64,000 bases of DNA from Rhodococcus sp. SBT000017 (GTDB lineage: Bacteria > Actinomycetota > Actinomycetes > Mycobacteriales > Mycobacteriaceae), in NCBI RefSeq assembly GCF_003688915.1, contig NZ_REFU01000001.1, positions 1,860,001 through 1,924,000 on the forward strand. The letters run 5' to 3'. How positions within the stretch are numbered: the first letter of the stretch is position 1; each line of letters starts with the position of its first letter. The translations under genes and the position numbers were made by a program. The notes beneath the pieces are model-generated. The model searched no databases and was not told the origin of the DNA. It was given only the letters and a program-made list of their open reading frames with translations. This document shows positions 60,717 through 64,000 of this stretch, one piece after another.

Positions 60717-62102
60717 CTAGGCACCCTTGCTGAGGAATCCGAGCAGGTCGTGGCGAGTGATGACGCCGACGGGCTTGCCTTCTTCGACGACCATCAGAGC
60801 ATCGGACTCGCCGAGTGCCTTGGTGGCGTCGGAGACGGTTTCGCCGGCTCCGATCAGTGGGAACGGCTCGCTCATGTGCTTGGCAACGGGGTCTGCCAAC
60901 GCGGCGCGACCTTCGAAGACCGCGCTGAGCAGATCGCGTTCGGTGACGCTGCCGGCAACCTCGCCTGCCATGACGGGAGGCTCGGCACCGACGACCGGCA
61001 TCTGCGAGACGCCGTACTCGCGCAGGATCTCGATGGCGTCGCGCACGGTTTCCGACGGGTGGGTGTGCACCAGATCCGGGAGCGCACCCGACTTTCCGCG
61101 CAGCACCTCGCCGACGGAGGTCTCGTGAGTCTTGCCGTCCAGACGCGAACGCAGGAAGCCGTACGAGGACATCCACGAGTCGTTGAAGATCTTGGCCAGG
61201 TAGCCGCGGCCGCCGTCGGGCAGCAGTACGACGACGAGGGCGTCGGGACCTTCGCGCTCGGCGACCTGGATCGCGGCGACGGCAGCCATGCCGCACGAAC
61301 CGCCGACCAACAGGCCCTCCTCGCGAGCGAGACGCCGAGTCATGTCGAACGAGTCGTTGTCGGAGACGGCGATGATCTCGTCCGGGATGGACGGGTCGTA
61401 GGCGGTCGGCCAGAAATCCTCGCCGACACCTTCGACGAGGTACGGACGCCCGGTTCCGCCGGAGTAGACCGAGCCCTCGGGGTCGACGCCGATGACCTTG
61501 ACCTTGCCGCCGGAGACCTCCTTGAGGTACTTGCCGGTGCCGGAGATGGTTCCGCCGGTACCGACGCCTGCGACGAAGTGCGTGATCTTGCCGTCGGTGT
61601 CGGCCCAGATCTCCGGACCGGTGGTCTCGTAGTGGCTGGCCGGGCCGGCCGGGTTGGAGTACTGGTTGGGCTTCCAGGCTCCGTCGATCTCGCGGACGAG
61701 TCGATCGGAGACGCTGTAGTAACTGTTGGGGTCGTCGGGTGCGACAGCCGTGGGGCAGACGACGACCTCGGCTCCGTAGGCGCGCAGCACGTTGCGCTTG
61801 TCCTCGCCGACCTTGTCGGGGCACACGAACACGCACTTGTAGCCACGCTGCTGAGCGACCAGGGCGAGACCGACGCCGGTGTTGCCGGACGTGGGCTCGA
61901 CGATGGTGCCGCCGGGCTTCAGTTCCCCTGCTGCCTCGGCCGCGTCGATCATCTTCACCGCGATGCGATCCTTGGACGAACCACCCGGGTTGAGGTACTC
62001 GATCTTGGCCGCGACAGTGCCTGCACCGTCGCCGACGACGGTGGACAACTTCACCAACGGGGTGTTGCCGATGAGTTCGGTGATGTGCTGTGCGATGCGC
62101 AT
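60717..62102 (-). CDS. cbs: cystathionine beta-synthase
   Basis: The 461-residue PLP enzyme has the PLP-Lys44 in NPGGSSKDR, PTSGNTGVGLA, GVGTGGTISGTGKYLKE and LVGGSCGMAAVAA, then two C-terminal CBS domains (~335-460). It makes cystathionine from serine and homocysteine. The end is 3 bases from the hairpin; metB lies nearby. Confidence 0.93.
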   Translation of the reverse strand: MRIAQHITELIGNTPLVKLSTVVGDGAGTVAAKIEYLNPGGSSKDRIAVKMIDAAEAAGELKPGGTIVEPTSGNTGVGLALVAQQRGYKCVFVCPDKVGEDKRNVLRAYGAEVVVCPTAVAPDDPNSYYSVSDRLVREIDGAWKPNQYSNPAGPASHYETTGPEIWADTDGKITHFVAGVGTGGTISGTGKYLKEVSGGKVKVIGVDPEGSVYSGGTGRPYLVEGVGEDFWPTAYDPSIPDEIIAVSDNDSFDMTRRLAREEGLLVGGSCGMAAVAAIQVAEREGPDALVVVLLPDGGRGYLAKIFNDSWMSSYGFLRSRLDGKTHETSVGEVLRGKSGALPDLVHTHPSETVRDAIEILREYGVSQMPVVGAEPPVMAGEVAGSVTERDLLSAVFEGRAALADPVAKHMSEPFPLIGAGETVSDATKALGESDALMVVEEGKPVGVITRHDLLGFLSKGA

Positions 62103-62199
62103 TGCTCCATCTTCCCAGATGCACCTATTTCACTCTCGGTCACGGCCGTCGATACCCCGCATACGATGGTCACAACGGCACGAGGAGAGGGATCGATCT

Positions 62200-63213
62200 G
62201 TGACGGCGAGCGGATGGCGTACCGCTGCTAAAGCGAGCGCCGCGACAGTACTTGCAGGCTCCGGAGCAGGGACTGCATCCTGGGCCGCGTACCGACATCT
62301 GATGGCGCAGGCCGCGGCGGCCCGCGGCGTCATCGGGCGCACCACCGCCAAGCCACCGGAGGCGGACGGCGTCTACACCGCCGGATGCGCGGCCCCGGAA
62401 CGGTGGCGGATGGGAAATTCAGCAGATATTCACCTGATGATCTTCGGCGACTCCACCGCTGCCGGCGTGGGCTGCACCGTAGCCGACGAAGTTCCCGGCG
62501 TACTGATCGCCCGCGGACTTGCCGAGGAAACCGGGCAACGAATTCGATTGAGCACCAAAGCGATTGCCGGTGCCACCTCGAAGGGGCTCGAGGGCCAGGT
62601 CGACGCGATGTTCGTCGCGGGCCCGCCCCCGGACGCAGCGGTCATCTTCGTGGGCGCGAACGACGTCACCAAGAAGTTCTCCATCCCGGCGTCGGCGGCC
62701 CGGCTGGGCGACGCCGTCGAACGATTGACGGCCAAGGGCTGCGTCGTGGCAGTGGGCACGTGCCCCGATCTCGGTGTCGTGACGGCTATCCCGCAGCCGC
62801 TGCGCACCGTCGTCCGCAATTGGGGTCGACGTCTCGCCAACGCCCAGACGGCCAGGACTCTCAGCGCCGGTGGCCATCCGGTGGCTCTGGCCGATCTGCT
62901 CTCCCCCGAGTTCCTGGCAGCGCCCGACACCATGTTCTCGGCCGACCGCTTTCACCCGTCGGCCGCGGGGTACGAGCTCGCCGCTCAGCAGATTCTGCCG
63001 GTACTCGCATCGGCGCTGGGCGTGTGGCACGGCGGACCGTTGCCCGAGCTGCCGACCGTGTCCGCTGCCGCCGAGTCACGCAAGGCCATCCCCCGCGCGA
63101 CGGCCGCACTCGATCGCTTCCTGCGTCGGAGAAGCGCCGAGCTCGATGCCGAGATCGTCACTGCGTCGGAGGATCTCGTACGTCGTGCCGGTGACGAATC
63201 GGCGGGGTTGTAA
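62200..63213 (+). CDS. SGNH/GDSL hydrolase
   Basis: The 337-residue protein has an N-terminal hydrophobic stretch (AATVLAGSGAGTASWAAYRHL) suggesting membrane anchoring or export, block I IFGDSTAAGVG with the nucleophile Ser, block III-like VIFVGANDVT and block V SADRFHPSAAGYEL with catalytic Asp/His. It is an esterase or lipase of unknown substrate. GTG at 62200 has a GAGGAGAGG ribosome-binding site about 9 bases upstream. Confidence 0.85.
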   Translation: MTASGWRTAAKASAATVLAGSGAGTASWAAYRHLMAQAAAARGVIGRTTAKPPEADGVYTAGCAAPERWRMGNSADIHLMIFGDSTAAGVGCTVADEVPGVLIARGLAEETGQRIRLSTKAIAGATSKGLEGQVDAMFVAGPPPDAAVIFVGANDVTKKFSIPASAARLGDAVERLTAKGCVVAVGTCPDLGVVTAIPQPLRTVVRNWGRRLANAQTARTLSAGGHPVALADLLSPEFLAAPDTMFSADRFHPSAAGYELAAQQILPVLASALGVWHGGPLPELPTVSAAAESRKAIPRATAALDRFLRRRSAELDAEIVTASEDLVRRAGDESAGL

Positions 63214-63284
63214 GTTCGGACGGGAGACATCGCCTACCCGGCGGTAGCACTGTAGTCACGCAGTATCGATTCGAAGGAGATCTC

Positions 63285-64000
63285 ATGCCAGAGGCAGTCA
63301 TCGTCGCCACCGCGCGCTCACCGATCGGCAGGGCGATGAAGGGTTCGCTCAAGGACATTCGTCCCGACGACCTCACCGCCCAGATGGTCGCCGCCGCGCT
63401 GGCCAAGGTGCCCTCGCTCGACCCAAAGGACATCGACGATCTCCTCCTGGGCTGCGGTCTACCCGGCGGCATGCAGGGCAACAACCTCGCTCGTATCGTC
63501 GCAGTGCAGCTCGGCTACGACTCGCTGCCCGGAACGACGATCACGCGCTACTGCTCGTCCTCGCTGCAGACCACCCGCATGGCGCTGCACGCGATCAAGG
63601 CAGGCGAGGGTGACGTGTTCATCTCCGCTGGTGTCGAGAGCGTGTCCAGCTTCGTCCACGGCAGCTCCGACTCGCTGCCCGAGAGCCACAACCCGATCTT
63701 CGCCGACGCCGAGGCCCGCACCAAGAAGGCGCAGGAAGAGGGCGCGGACAGCTGGACCGATCCCCGCGAGAACGGCGAGCTGCCCGATGCGTACATCGCG
63801 ATGGGCCAGACGGCCGAGAACGTCGCGCTGCTCACCGGCATCACCCGCGAGGATCAGGACCACTGGGGCGTCCGCAGCCAGAACCGCGCCGAAGAGGCCA
63901 TCAACGCAGGCTTCTTCGAGCGGGAGATCACCCCGGTGACCTTGCCCGACGGCACCGTCGTCAACACCGACGACGGCCCTCGCGCCGGCACCACCTACGA
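63285..64000 (+). CDS. acetyl-CoA acetyltransferase (thiolase), truncated by window end
   Basis: The 238 codons available cover the N-terminal half of a thiolase: VIVATARSPIGRAMKGSLKDIRPDDL, the acyl-accepting Cys90 in TRYCSSSLQTTRMA, and AEEAINAGFFEREITPV. It takes part in beta-oxidation or acetoacetyl-CoA formation. An AAGGAGA ribosome-binding site lies just upstream. The catalytic His and second Cys lie beyond base 64000. Confidence 0.9.
   Translation, partial: MPEAVIVATARSPIGRAMKGSLKDIRPDDLTAQMVAAALAKVPSLDPKDIDDLLLGCGLPGGMQGNNLARIVAVQLGYDSLPGTTITRYCSSSLQTTRMALHAIKAGEGDVFISAGVESVSSFVHGSSDSLPESHNPIFADAEARTKKAQEEGADSWTDPRENGELPDAYIAMGQTAENVALLTGITREDQDHWGVRSQNRAEEAINAGFFEREITPVTLPDGTVVNTDDGPRAGTTY

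Noticed and set aside
60457..62124. 555-codon open frame on the minus strand
   Set aside because: It reads cbs in another phase and crosses the terminator hairpin; Arg/Gly-rich with no motif.

Overview
The window is high-GC, gene-dense DNA from an aerobic actinomycete. A Rhodococcus or close Nocardia/Mycobacterium relative is the best guess: it carries a mycofactocin (mft) pathway, an NDMA-type methanol dehydrogenase, a DUF222/HNH '13E12-type' protein, an F420/PPOX-fold protein, several GTG starts and many 1-4 nt stop/start overlaps. I see no rRNA, tRNA, CRISPR, prophage or insertion-sequence gene. The dominant theme is oxidation of small alcohols, amino-alcohols and aldehydes.

Left part (1-15.9 kb): a PPOX-fold protein, an amidohydrolase and a thioesterase come first. 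Next is a minus-strand operon for ethanolamine (permease, eutB, eutC without microcompartment genes) that continues into an acyl-CoA ligase and an acetoacetyl-CoA synthetase. A secreted GMC oxidase follows, abutting the frameshifted remnant of a cation-diffusion-facilitator gene. Then come an aldehyde dehydrogenase with its DUF779 partner and a GAF-type activator gene. Ethanolamine lyase makes acetaldehyde, which this aldehyde dehydrogenase could oxidise.

Middle part (15.9-33 kb): the mycofactocin locus, in two blocks. mftA-B-C-D plus a second tandem mftD paralogue lie at 27.4-31.4 kb, with mftR and a probable glycan methyltransferase gene diverging from mftA. mftE-F-G lie at 16.0-19.7 kb. 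Between the blocks sit 7.6 kb of unrelated genes: a GntR regulator, a frameshifted NCS1 permease, an Asp/Glu/hydantoin racemase, a 1258-residue HTH-STAND-WD40 protein and a short LuxR-type protein. The second MftD has His where the first has an active-site Tyr.

Right-middle part (33-48.6 kb): a DUF222/HNH protein with a very long low-complexity linker, an acyl-CoA dehydrogenase with an AraC regulator, a moaE-moaA-moaD-moeA molybdenum-cofactor operon, and an operon for a molybdopterin oxidoreductase, a ferredoxin and a ferredoxin-NADP reductase. A TetR gene and a divergent alpha/beta hydrolase share an intergenic region with two matching operator-like palindromes.

Right part (48.6-64 kb): a second alcohol module, with NDMA-dependent methanol dehydrogenase (mno), MoxR ATPase and VWA protein, then an iron alcohol dehydrogenase with a histidine kinase and response regulator (MnoS/MnoR-like). 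Both transcription units carry the same CTACCCGATCGGGTAG palindrome upstream. Core metabolism follows: MFS exporter, glutamate-racemase-like protein, cystathionine gamma-synthase, glutaryl-CoA-dehydrogenase-like protein, cystathionine beta-synthase, SGNH hydrolase and a truncated thiolase. Two copies of one long hairpin, differing by a compensatory base pair, serve as terminators. Three genes show apparent single-base frameshifts and should be checked against reads before being called pseudogenes.
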